Shown piece after piece: positions 20,796 to 30,087 of a stretch of DNA of 64,000 nucleotides. Each line of letters starts with the position of its first letter. The first letter of the stretch is position 1. Source of the DNA: Plumapathes pennacea (lineage: Eukaryota > Cnidaria > Anthozoa > Antipatharia > Myriopathidae); assembly GCA_964036295.1 (NCBI GenBank), contig OZ038468.1, positions 5,452,501 through 5,516,500 on the forward strand. The letters run 5' to 3'. The notes below the pieces were generated by a model, which worked only from the letters and a program-made list of their open reading frames with translations, did no database searches and was not told the DNA's origin. A program made the translations under genes and the position numbers.

Positions 20796-21356
20796 TTATT
20801 TATGCATTTTGTAGGTACAGGTTTGTACTTTGGCTAAACTAATATCAGAAATAACATCCTGGGGGTCTAAATCGGTGCTGGCCAAGTGAGCCATGTGGCG
20901 GTCGTTTTGGACGAATGCGAGAGGTTTCAGATAGGGTAGAGATTGAAAATCATAGCGTCCTTTGAGACCGCGTTCGGCAGCCACCACGATGCAGTAATAA
21001 CCGCACGCATTGCTCATGCCCTGGTATTGAATTTGATTTTGATGCGAAGTGGAAAAATGTTTTTGGAAACGATTGAACCAGGGGTTGCGATACTGTTGGA
21101 GATCTTGTCCGTAACTGTCAAAGATGTGCAATTGACAGGGGTCGTCCGCTCCCATGAGAATCCAATGTTCCCCCGACTTGGACGCCGGATGAGTATTGAC
21201 CACGAGCAGCCAGGGTCGAAAATGTCCGTGTGCGTCTAGGGGGAAAGGGGATGGGAGTTCATCACAGGCAAACACACCTCGAAACAGGTGTTGTGTGAGA
21301 GGGTGCTGGGATAAGAGTTGATTGATTTGATCGGTCCAGAGGGCAGTCACATTCAT
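20796..21356 (-). CDS. Adenain-type maturation cysteine protease
   Basis: 186 residues, intact. The catalytic set is visible: His64 in GEHW, Asp80 in IFDSYG, Gln112 in YQG and Cys118 in NACGYY, the order seen in adenovirus and Polinton maturation proteases (C5/C48-like). It is expected to process capsid and core proteins during assembly. GG-containing motifs in neighbouring virion proteins are candidate sites. Start at 21,356. It ends 33 bases before the ATPase start. Confidence 0.9.
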   Translation of the reverse strand: MNVTALWTDQINQLLSQHPLTQHLFRGVFACDELPSPFPLDAHGHFRPWLLVVNTHPASKSGEHWILMGADDPCQLHIFDSYGQDLQQYRNPWFNRFQKHFSTSHQNQIQYQGMSNACGYYCIVVAAERGLKGRYDFQSLPYLKPLAFVQNDRHMAHLASTDLDPQDVISDISLAKVQTCTYKMHK

Positions 21357-21362
21357 GTTTTT

Positions 21363-22826
21363 TCACACACGGTTTTGGAATTCCACGGAGCCCAACATGT
21401 CCAGTTTCAGTAAAGCAGTGTCAAAGAAAAGAAGCAAAGCTTTGAGTTTCTTTTGGGCACCTGCTCCGTTTGGACCGTCAAAGTAGAGTGTGAATGACTG
21501 CGTGCCGTGGGGTTGTTTATAGATTTGCGGGTCTGCTGGGCTCTCAGCGGGGGTGAAGTTGAAGATGATGAAATGGTATTTTTGGTCAAATGTTTCTTGA
21601 GGCATGTAAATACCATCTCCAGTGTTTTCATACATTTTCATGAATCTGCGATAGGGTTCCGCTGGGTTTTCTTTCAAGTCAATCACGTCATAGCCACCAT
21701 CTCCATTGGTTTCCACTTTTACCAGATTGTGTTTTCCAAACGTGTAGGGGTTTTCTTTCCGCCCGTTGCCACCTTCTGGATCGTCTGTAGCGGTGTCGGG
21801 TTTTTCATAATTGACTTGGGGCTGGAGCATCAGCACAACGTAATTGGGCATCACTCCCACCCTGGCGTTGGGGATGTGATACTTTTTCACACCATTTGTG
21901 ATGTTGTAGTCTTTCAGTTCCGATCGTGTGATCACTTAGGCGGCTTTGCGGCCGCCTGGGTGGGTCAGTTCTTTTTCAAGGGGGGCTACGTGGGCTGGGT
22001 TCATGATGGCTTTATGTAATTCAATGAAGATTTTCTCATCGTCATTGATAGGCACTAGTTTGCCTTGCCATGCTTTGGCGGTCATCAGGGGCCAGTTGTT
22101 GTTGTGAAAGTGGATTTTCAGGTCTATTTCCACATTGGGTGGAAGGAATTCAATGCGGGCCAGTTCGGGAATCTGCTTGAAAGGAATGACGAAATCACTT
22201 GATCCCAAATATCGGGTTTTGTTTTTACCAGTACCACCCGTTTTGGTCATCCACTGTTCCCAGCGATATTTAAATACTAATGTGCCATCATTTACACTGG
22301 TACCATCTGCCACACTGTCATTTGTATCCATGTCTAGGAATGGAGTGTAGCCCTGTTGCCGCCCCCAACTCTTTTTGTCTGCTTCGCTCATGTAAAACCA
22401 GGCGTACCACCATTCTTTGTAGCCAAAATCCTTGGGAGTTGGAGTTCCGAGTGATTTTCCATTCAATTTTATTTCCATGTGCGAAATGGAGGAAGGAGCA
22501 GTATTTTGAACTGCTCCAATGAGATGAGTGGTCCAATCCTCGTCGATTTTCTTTCCATCTGCTGACACCAAGCCCAATCGTAGTCTCAGAGAAGAGCGTT
22601 GCAAATTAATGCAATGTGCTCTTTTCAAACGAAAATGGAGGGGCTTCAAGGAATCATTGAGAGGGTACACTTCTTCCCTTTCAAAAGCGTACAAGGTGTC
22701 ATTGATGGGGGGAGGACTGAACAAATTGAGTCCGGGATTCATGAGTGTAGTGGTAACAGGTGTAGCCGAGACTGCTTTTCGGCGAGATGGGGCTCGCTTG
22801 CGACCTCCTCCACGCTGTTTAGGCAT
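21363..22826 (-). pseudogene. Major capsid protein (double jelly-roll) with in-frame TAA
   Basis: Start MPKQRGGGRK at 22,826. 296 codons are followed by TAA (21,936-21,938) and then 190 more open codons in the same frame. The second part has no ATG at its start, so it is the C-terminal half of one gene. N-terminal features fit Polinton capsid proteins: VYPLNDSLKPLHF, a VQN...HMEIKLNG strand pair, and a YKEWWYAWFYM helix followed by FLDMD. The second half contains NPYTFGKHNL and a Pro/Gly-rich strand pattern, the second jelly roll. Without readthrough the capsid subunit would be truncated. A TATAAATAG box lies at 22,853-22,861, about 30 bases upstream of the start. Confidence 0.8.
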
Positions 22827-22869
22827 GATTAACAAATGAGGGTGACAGCATTCTATTTATACATTTTTC

Positions 22870-23645
22870 TTACAACCAGATATTATTTGTTTTGTATCCC
22901 TTTTTCATCTGTTTTTTCATTGTTGCCATTTTTGCATAGTCTCTGGCTGTTAGCTTCTTTCCCTTCCCGCGCTGTTTTTTTCCTTCCAGAAAGTCGCGGG
23001 CCCTGGTTTTATTCCCCATCACACTGCCTAAATAGCCTTTTCCTTTTTGCCAATTTCCGAAGAAGGGGGGTGGTCGTCTGTAATTGACACCTTTTTGTTT
23101 TTTGGCGCGTTTCCTTTTCCGACCTCTGCCTGTTTGCATCCAAGAAGGACCCTCTTTTTTAATAGCGGTGGCGGTTTCTGGTACAGGGGTGCCTGCTGTT
23201 GTACTTGTAGGTACAGTGCCTAGTGCAAGTGTTGGTAAAGCGGGGGCAGCAGCAGCAGCAGGTGTAGGAGCTGTCATCATGGGTAAAGAGGGGGCTGCTT
23301 GGGGGGCGGCTGGGACACTGGGGACCATTCTGGGTGTTGCTGGTATAGCTGTTGCAGCTGTTTTGCGGGCAGCTGGTAACGTGGGCGGGGTTGCGGCTGG
23401 GGTGAATTTGGGTTGGACGGCTTGTTCAATGGGCGTGGTCGTGGAAGGTGATGGAGTTGCATCCTCGGATAAACTTTTTAAATCTTTTGCTAAGCGACCA
23501 CTGGACACATATTGTTTGGCTTGTTTTTCAAGTTGTCCAGCGGCTTTGGCGGCAGTTCCTGCCAGATCTCTCCAAAATCCATCCCGCGCTGTTGGGGGTA
23601 GGCTGAGGCCCCATAATTGTGACGGTACTTGAACATGTATCGCAT
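22870..23645 (-). pseudogene. Putative minor virion protein, Ala/Pro-rich with basic C-terminus
   Basis: ATG 23,645 (MRYMFKYRHN) starts a frame that switches after about 25 codons at a run of T (about 23,575). The main open part then runs to 22,870. After an Ala-rich amphipathic stretch (GTAAKAAGQLEKQAKQ) comes a long Pro/Ala/Thr-rich linker and a Lys/Arg-rich C-terminus (GRGRKRKRAKKQK). The design resembles internal adenovirus-like proteins (amphipathic helix plus DNA-binding tail), but homology is not shown. A TATAAATAAGAG box lies at 23,682-23,693. Confidence 0.5.
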
Positions 23646-23684
23646 GATGATGGTAAAATGGTAAAAATAAGGAACGTGTACCTC

Positions 23685-24140
23685 TTATTTATAGGCAGAT
23701 TTATGTCTCTTTCTTCTCTTTCCACTCAATTTGTAAAGGTTATTAAAATTGGATCCGGCTAAAAAGCCACCACCCCACAAGTCCGCTATGGGTTTGGCCT
23801 TCCAGGACCGGACGTGCCAGGTGCTTCCATGATATTTCTTTCTCTTTCTTCCCGATGTCACTGCTGATCCTAATTCTGACGCATTACTGGCTAAACCTGC
23901 AGCGAAACCAGCAGGACCTGCAGAAGTGCTCATGAGTAATTTTGCTGCTACAGCGCTTCTTTGCTTTTTCCGCGATTGAGTGTAGTCAAGCCCGCATTGA
24001 CGTCGTTGTTCTTCCGAGTCTGGACCCAGACTGGGAATGACTAGGGAACCTGCTTGTTGAAACCATCTTTCCACATCACTCATACCACCACGTTGAGCGC
24101 GTTTGCGCTGCTTGCACTTGCGTGGTTGTCCTTTAGCCAT
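23685..24140 (-). CDS. Small basic virion-like protein with QRGG motif
   Basis: 151 residues from ATG 24,140 (MAKGQPRKCK). It has the N-terminal motif AQRGGM and a central Ala/Gly-rich hydrophobic segment (LLMSTSAGPAGFAAGLA), and the C-terminus is Arg/Lys-rich (LSGKRRKRHK). It is one of three small basic proteins here that share an (R/K)xQRGG-like sequence near the N-terminus, a possible maturation-protease site. A TATAAATAAAAG box lies about 35-45 bases upstream (24,176-24,187). Confidence 0.55.
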   Translation of the reverse strand: MAKGQPRKCKQRKRAQRGGMSDVERWFQQAGSLVIPSLGPDSEEQRRQCGLDYTQSRKKQRSAVAAKLLMSTSAGPAGFAAGLASNASELGSAVTSGRKRKKYHGSTWHVRSWKAKPIADLWGGGFLAGSNFNNLYKLSGKRRKRHKSAYK

Positions 24141-24180
24141 CTTTTTGAACAAGTCTTTTCTATTTTGTCTTTTCTTTTAT

Positions 24181-24360
24181 TTATATCCTTGGCAATCCCA
24201 TGGCTGACAGTATCGCTTTACGTACTTTCACATTAGCACTTTGTGCTTTTAACATACCTTTAACACATCGAATAGGGAATTTTTTACAGACAGAGGCAGC
24301 TATGAATGGATTGCCACCACGCTATCGACGCTTTCAACGGCGTTGTTTACGTTTACACAT
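24181..24360 (-). pseudogene. Small basic protein with two in-frame stops
   Basis: ATG 24,360 followed by CKRKQRR, then TGA and TAG within 5 codons, then an open run RGGNPFIAASVCKK to TAA 24,181. The RGG near the N-terminus and the size match the two neighbouring small basic genes. The stops make this copy non-coding as assembled. It is listed because its reading frame is otherwise open to a poly(A)/TATA-type junction. Confidence 0.4.
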
Positions 24361-24361
24361 G

Positions 24362-24619
24362 TTACAAGCTGTTCAAGTATTTGGTTAGCGGGGTGTTGTC
24401 AACAACGCCTTTAAAGGCTTGTTTGGCCAATAGACGACCTGCTGTGGCAAAGGTGGGGCTTGGTCCACTTAAAAACATGGACATGACTTCGGCCACATCA
24501 TCAATTTTTTGGCGTTTGTACTTACGAACAGCACCCCCTCTCTGTTTACGACGGACAAGTCGTTTTTTGCAATGTTGTCGACGCTGCTTTTGTTTACGCA
24601 TAATGACCAGTATTTTCAT
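24362..24619 (-). CDS. Small basic virion-like protein with QRGG motif (second)
   Basis: 85 residues from ATG 24,619 (MKILVIMRKQ). Very basic first half (KKRLVRRKQRGGAVRKYKRQK), then an amphipathic region (VAEVMSMFLSG) and a hydrophobic end. It is packed tightly between its neighbours: its stop lies next to the start of the 24,181-24,360 ORF. Probably a DNA-associated virion protein, by composition and context only. Confidence 0.5.
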   Translation of the reverse strand: MKILVIMRKQKQRRQHCKKRLVRRKQRGGAVRKYKRQKIDDVAEVMSMFLSGPSPTFATAGRLLAKQAFKGVVDNTPLTKYLNSL

Positions 24620-24641
24620 TCGTTTCTCTCTTATTTGTTTT

Positions 24642-24866
24642 TTACTGCATAATGATTTGGGGGCGGCGACCGCGTGATACACGCACACGGGTTCTGCGTT
24701 TGCGACCTCCTCCATCGTGTTTGCGTTTTTCTTGGACAGGGTAGGGACGAATGGTACCAGAGCCCACTTGACGGCGTCTCTTTTTTCCCAACACCCTTGT
24801 GGAACGTGTTTGAGGGTAGAGGGGTACGCCTTGCAGACGGTTGTACTTTGAACTGATTTCTACCAT
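24642..24866 (-). CDS. Arg-rich protamine/core-like protein
   Basis: 74 residues from ATG 24,866 (MVEISSKYNR). The second half is dominated by Arg/Lys and Gly (KKRRRQ, HDGGGRKRRTRVRVSRGRR). Such composition fits a DNA-condensing core protein of the virion. An in-frame upstream ATG is possible but would overlap the TATAAATAAGAG box at 24,902-24,913. Confidence 0.5.
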   Translation of the reverse strand: MVEISSKYNRLQGVPLYPQTRSTRVLGKKRRRQVGSGTIRPYPVQEKRKHDGGGRKRRTRVRVSRGRRPQIIMQ

Positions 24867-24904
24867 GGTGCTTTTGTTTGCTAATGTATTAAGGGGTGAC
24901 ACTC

Positions 24905-25973
24905 TTATTTATAGATATTTTTTCGTCGGATGTGTAATGTCATGAAAGTGGTGGCAGTGTCGCTGGGGGTAAATTCCAGTGGATGCCCGTCTTCATCTTT
25001 GAACCAAATGTGAAAGTGATGGAAGGTACCCGCTCTAATGGGGACATAATGAGGGTGATAGACCACGTATTCGTGGGCCGGCTTGTCGGGGTTGAGAGGT
25101 GGTAAGACATCCATGAAGAGGAGAGGTTCTTTTTTACCATTCACATTACTGTTATGAATGAGATCAGAATAAACGCAGATTTGGTGACGGACCACATTAT
25201 TTTGATTTTCATAATATTCCAAACTATGGCGTCGAATGATGGGATCAATAGGGTTAGCACTGGTGGAGTGGCCGTTCTTGGTTAGGGGCAGGAATTGGTC
25301 CAGAGGCTGAAACAGTCCGCCGGGGGGAGAAGTGATACCCAGACTGGTTTCCTTTTCTTTGGTCAAATATTGGAATTCCCCATAAGATAAATGAATGTAA
25401 TAGCCCGACAATTCAGGGGCACGTATACCCACACCTAGAAGCTAAAAACGGGTTGACAAACAGAATGAATTGATTCGACATATCGTGAAGAATGCAATAA
25501 TGTGCAAAATCTTGATGATTGTGTGCTTTCGACGATAAGCGTAGAAATCGTGGTCTAAAATCACCACAAGCATTTGTGGTAATTTTAACAATCATATCTA
25601 CCACATCGTCGGCCACCTCATACTCTCCTGAAGGTAAGGTAAACAGTACCACTTTTCGATTCCCTAACCATTTTCCATGTGGTTCTGCTTTGACTTCAAT
25701 GGCCAAAGTGTCTAGACGAGATGGTATAGGTCGATTGCTCACAGGAGGGCGCCGCATCAGCAGCCATTGTGCTTTGCGTGAGTCCAAGGCGCCAAGCGTT
25801 GATATTTTTTTGTGAGGTATAAACGAGTTGGGAATCGTCAGGGATTTGAGAGCCACTTCTGCATCCTCGGAAAAAGTAACACTGTGGGGAAAGGGTGCAA
25901 TAAAATTCCCGGGCGTGTTGGTGAAGGACAGCGCGTGTGCCACATTGCTGGCTAAAAAGAGGACATCAAACAT
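24905..25973 (-). pseudogene. Polinton structural-type protein, paralogue C, frame-broken
   Basis: First block 25,973-25,413 begins MFDVLFLASN and contains the family opening NTPGNFIAPFPHSVTF. Second block 25,432-24,905 contains the family ending HPHYVPIRAGTFHHFHIWF, GHPLEF and LHIRRK. This N- and C-terminal pattern is common in a Polinton protein family of about 350-450 residues that I know as conserved but functionally unassigned, probably a virion component. The two halves overlap by 20 bases in different frames near 25,435. It is one of three tandem relatives (with 25,999-27,213 and 27,255-28,351). A TATAAATAAA box is present at about 26,010-26,020. Confidence 0.6.
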
Positions 25974-25998
25974 GCTGAGAAAAAATGAATTTTTTTAT

Positions 25999-27213
25999 TT
26001 ACGCATGTTTATTTATACTTTTTCGAAAATGTAATTGTACACGGCTGACACCTGTGTCTCCCAAGGTTAATGGTTGGCCGTGATCATCTTCCCACCACAC
26101 TGTAAGAGTCTGCCGTATTTCAGGTTTCATAGCTTTATAGGATACGTTCATTTCTTCCCAATGTTGTATAGGCGCCTCTGGTACTAATCCGGGATTCTTA
26201 ACCACAGCCAATAAAGAATCCTCAGCATTATTGACTATTTGCGATCGAATAAAATCACCATGCAAATAAAAACACTGTCCAACTCGCTGTGCCTCGCGCG
26301 GCCCCCAGAGTTCACTAGTCGGCCAGTCTGGTGGTTGATGGTCAGGATGAAAATCATCGACTATTTCTCCAAATGTCTCGTTCAAATTGGCGGCAAAGGG
26401 GTCAAAAAGTAAGGGGCCAGCGTGAAAATGGTCCAGCGGGTCCATGTTAAAAATGTAGGGTGGTCGGGATGCCACATCCCCCAATAGTCCACCCCCAGCC
26501 CGCCATGTAGCCTTGAACGTGCCACAAAGGCGTTCGTGATGGGTCGAAAATGACCATGCGCCCCTTTAGGGTCTACGTGGCGCGCCCACGGATCCCAAAA
26601 CCATGTTCCCCCATAAAAATAATTAATGGGATCGCGAGAGGCAAATCGTAGGCAGCGTTCCAAGTTGCGGTTGATCTGGATAACAATTGTCTGATCGGGA
26701 GTGGTTTCTTCGATATGACCCAATCCAGGTACATAAGCTTTCTTGAACATTAAGCTAGGTTTTTGATGAGGAAGGTCCTCGTAGACGTCATTGATTTGTC
26801 GAATTATTTGTTCTGCCACATCCTCGCCTGTGAAGTAAAGTCCCGGCTTCAGTGACATGACTAAAAGATGTCCTAGGGGTCGCGCCTTTTTGATCCAATC
26901 ATCAGCAGGGTGAGTAATCCATCTGGCATAAGACCCCAGTTTCATTTTCTCCCACTCGGGAAATTGTTGAAACCCGTGAACAGCTTTTCGAAGTTTGCTT
27001 ATCGTACTCTCCCGCATCCATACCCATGCGTGTGACTACCCATGTCATGGGTCTTTGAGGTTGAAACCAGGTGGTTGGCAAGCTTAATTCTTGGACACCA
27101 GCTTCCCATCCTGTGAAATCCGCCGGTTTGGGCAGTTGATTAGTAAATTTTTGGGGAGTGTTTATCCCTGCATATCGAGCATTACTGAGCAACTCAACGA
27201 TGGGAGTCACCAT
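25999..27213 (-). pseudogene. Polinton structural-type protein, paralogue B, two frame switches
   Basis: ATG 27,213 (MVTPIVELLS). The first block has NTPQKFTNQLPKPADFTG and WEAGVQELSLPTTWF, the clearest form of the family opening. The frame changes near 27,010 into the middle block and near 26,480 into the last block, which ends with a family-type TLTVWWEDDHGQPLTLG and LHFRKS. Trp-rich middle (YFYGGTWFWDPWARH). Upstream box TATAAAAGG near 27,252-27,262. Presumed virion component; exact role unknown. Confidence 0.6.
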
Positions 27214-27254
27214 GTTTTTAATGATGTGTTCCTTTTTTCTTTTTTGGTTTCCTT

Positions 27255-28351
27255 TTATAGACTGTCCCAGGCTCGTTTGTTGCTAGGTCGTTTTGTGACA
27301 TAGACTACCACTGTGGTGACTCCCCAACCAAAATCAATTTCTTCTCCTTCCTCGTCAAAAAATTGAAACGAAATATCTTTAATGACTTTATCTTCTGTCT
27401 GTATAGGAATAGGATTAGCAACGCGGTGTGTATATGCCGCGCAGTTCAATCGTTCTTTGTCCCCCAGATTAGGAACAATGGCCAGCAAATCTGACAAGAT
27501 ACTGCCGACAACCACATTTTTACCCAGGGTGGAATACAGCAAAAAACGACCAATTTGTTTGTCACTTGTGGTGGTAGCGCTTGCATTCATCAAAATAGCG
27601 TTGTTTTCCTTAATGGATTGTCTAGTGCCGCTCCGGTCAATTTGTCCGTCGGAGGTGCACATGAAAGGGCTGTCTAGATAGCTGCCCCGCGCTGGCAATT
27701 GATTTTCCTTGACCAGTTGACCTCCCCGCACCCCTTGATCAGTCACCAACAATCGTCGCGGCAACAGGTCATTAGGGTCTTGTCCAAAACGAAGCAGTTT
27801 TGCCATGGTCTCATTCACCCATATCTTGTAATCGTGTCTTGAATGGTGATCCGTTGTTTGTTGACAAACGACCCATCAGCGTTTCCATTTTCAAAAGTAA
27901 ACCGCAATTTTTTAAAGTGATTTAGAGGGAAGGCGCTGTACGTCTGTCGCATCATCTGCATGAGCACTTGATAGACGTTTTTGTAGGGTTTATTGTTTTC
28001 CAGCGTGAACAGGACGGAGCGTACCTGTTTCTTTTTTTGACCCTGACTGTCTGTTGTTTCACATCGCAAATATTTTGAATGCTCGTTCATTCTCAAATTT
28101 TTCCAACTGATATTTTTGGCGCCATCGTATCCGCCGGTCACCACCGAGGTGCCTTGATGTCGCGATGTTTGCGAGAAATGGCATTCCACGAGGTAGGAAT
28201 AGACACTCATCACTTGCACTTGCATTCCCGTCAAATCAATGGGATACGGCAGTTTCACATTAAAATTAGCAGGAGTGTTGACTTGTCCATTATGCGATTC
28301 ACCATTGCTAAAGAAAGTCATTGTCTGTCCCTCCACATTGTGAACACTCAT
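27255..28351 (-). pseudogene. Polinton structural-type protein, paralogue A, frame-broken
   Basis: ATG 28,351 (MSVHNVEGQT) overlaps the stop of the integrase/chromodomain frame as ATGA. The first block has NTPANFNVKLPYPIDLTGM and MSVYSYLVECHF; it ends at TGA 27,815. The second block (27,806-27,255, MAKLLRFGQD) has the family ending ISFQFFDEEGEEIDFG and VVVYVTKR. The frame switches beside a GGG run at about 27,818. Together the halves have the length of one family member. Closely linked to paralogues B and C. Confidence 0.6.
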
Positions 28352-29482
28352 CTTAGATTCTTTTTAGGGATCCACGAGTTATACTTATCCGGATACCCTA
28401 CCCACTTGATCAACACTTCGGTTACTTTCTTACCCCTGATGTTTCGCCGTCGTTCGTCTAAAACTTCTTCTACAGCAAAATCCTGTTGGGGATCGTAGGG
28501 AACCTTTTGTACTTCGTCTCCGTAAAATTGACCTTCGAGTACCATCCAATTCTTCCACTAAATAACGAAGGTTTCCTAAAGTACGCACCACGCGATGCAC
28601 TTGATACAAAGCTTCGGTCCAGCGCCCGTAATAACTTCTTTGAAACACATTAGCTTTGGCAATGCTCAAACGAACGTAATCGCCCACACGTAACTGAGGA
28701 CGTTGAACGCGTCTGCCTTTTATACTGTACAGACGCTCGTACACTTGATATTGATTCCAGGTGGTCACATCCTGGGGAGCCATTCCAATGCTTGAATGTG
28801 GTCTTGAATTGTAACCTTTTACAAACTCCTGCAATTGTTTCACATAATTCATTTGACGTGTGTGAATGATGAAATTAATAATCTTCTGCTTAAATTCTCG
28901 ATTAAAACGCTCCACAATTGCCGCTTTGTTCTCGCTAAATGTGCCATAGTGATGGATGGACTGTTCTTTCAACCACGCTTGCATACTCTTGTTGTAAAAT
29001 TCTTTGCCCCGATCCGTGTGCAAGTTCGTGGGCTTGGTCTGCGCTTCGTCCACAATGGACTCGAATGCAGCCACGACAGCACTGCCCGTTTTGTTCTTGA
29101 GAGCACGCACATAAGCCAGACGCGACAATACATCCACTACCATCAGTAAATAGCGTATGCCCTCATTGTCGGGTGCCAGAGCTTGCATGTCCAACAGATC
29201 TGCCTGCCACGTTTCATGCATCCCCGTCACATAGGTAGGGTCCCAGCGATTGCGACGGGGGGCTGGACGCTCTTTGGTATAGACACGCTGTGTGCGCAGC
29301 CACGCTTTCGTTTCAGCATGTGGAATACCGTAGCGACGCTCGACCTCGCAAGTAAATACGTTCAGCCCCGAGAACGCCAAAGGACTGGCCGGATCCGTAT
29401 ACAGCGCAGAGAGAAATGCATTCCGATTCTTGCGGGGTGGGGGCTGGTACGTCCATTGTTTCGAACGATGGATCTCCGCCAT
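28348..29482 (-). pseudogene. Polinton integrase (RVE) with C-terminal chromodomain, frame-broken
   Basis: Start at ATG 29,482 (MAEIHRSKQW). The core shows the DDE triad of retroviral-type integrases: Asp in WQADLLDM, Asp in NLHTDRGKEF, and Glu in SENKAAIVERFNREF about 35 residues later, followed by GYNSRPHSSIG. After an SH3-like DYVRLSIAK region the frame shifts at about 28,540. The last block (to 28,348) is a chromodomain (FAVEEVLDERR, LIKWVGYP, NSWIPKKNL). The enzyme inserts the element and makes the 6-bp duplication. The chromodomain probably guides it to chromatin marks. As assembled the chromodomain is separated from the catalytic part. Confidence 0.88.
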
Positions 29483-30087
29483 TTTTTTTAGTCTGCATGT
29501 TTTTAAGAACAACGCGTTCTTTTATGGAGGACGTTGCGTGCCGTAAGGCAATGTGTCAATCAATCAATCAATCAATCAATCAATAGTTTATTTAGCACCG
29601 CATTTAGCTTTGTTACATTACTACAAAAGAAGTTACACTTATTAATTGGTGCAAGCTAACTGTAATAACCATAAGGCTAGCCTGGGCAGTTAGCTTACTA
29701 AATAAATTTATACATGAATAAGGTCAAAAGATAAGCGAGTATCAAAAGAGTAAATAAATAATCAATTAGATAATTAGTCATTAACATAATTAAAGTAGAA
29801 ACTGAAAATAAGGTTAGGTAATGAAAAGTGTCAAAAACACACACATACAAACAGGGCTTACTTAATATCTGTGATACTTGAATGATAATAATAATATACA
29901 TTGAGGTGAATGACAGGTAGTATAACAAAGTAATATAAATATTATGTACATAATAAATATCTCATGAGATAGACTCAATATAAATTGGCAATTGTGAAGG
30001 ACAATTTGTTGGAAAAAGCTTCTAAACAACAATAATTGTATATATGAATAATATTATACATGTAGTGATTTTTAGTAGCAGGAGAAC

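Noticed and set aside
21507-22019. Rightward ORF of 170 codons across the capsid gene
   Set aside because: Antisense to the capsid gene, spanning its stop; no promoter and no recognisable domain.
23084-23632. Rightward ORF rich in Gly/Ala/Val
   Set aside because: It is the complement of the Pro/Ala-rich virion-type gene 22,870-23,645 and is composition-driven.
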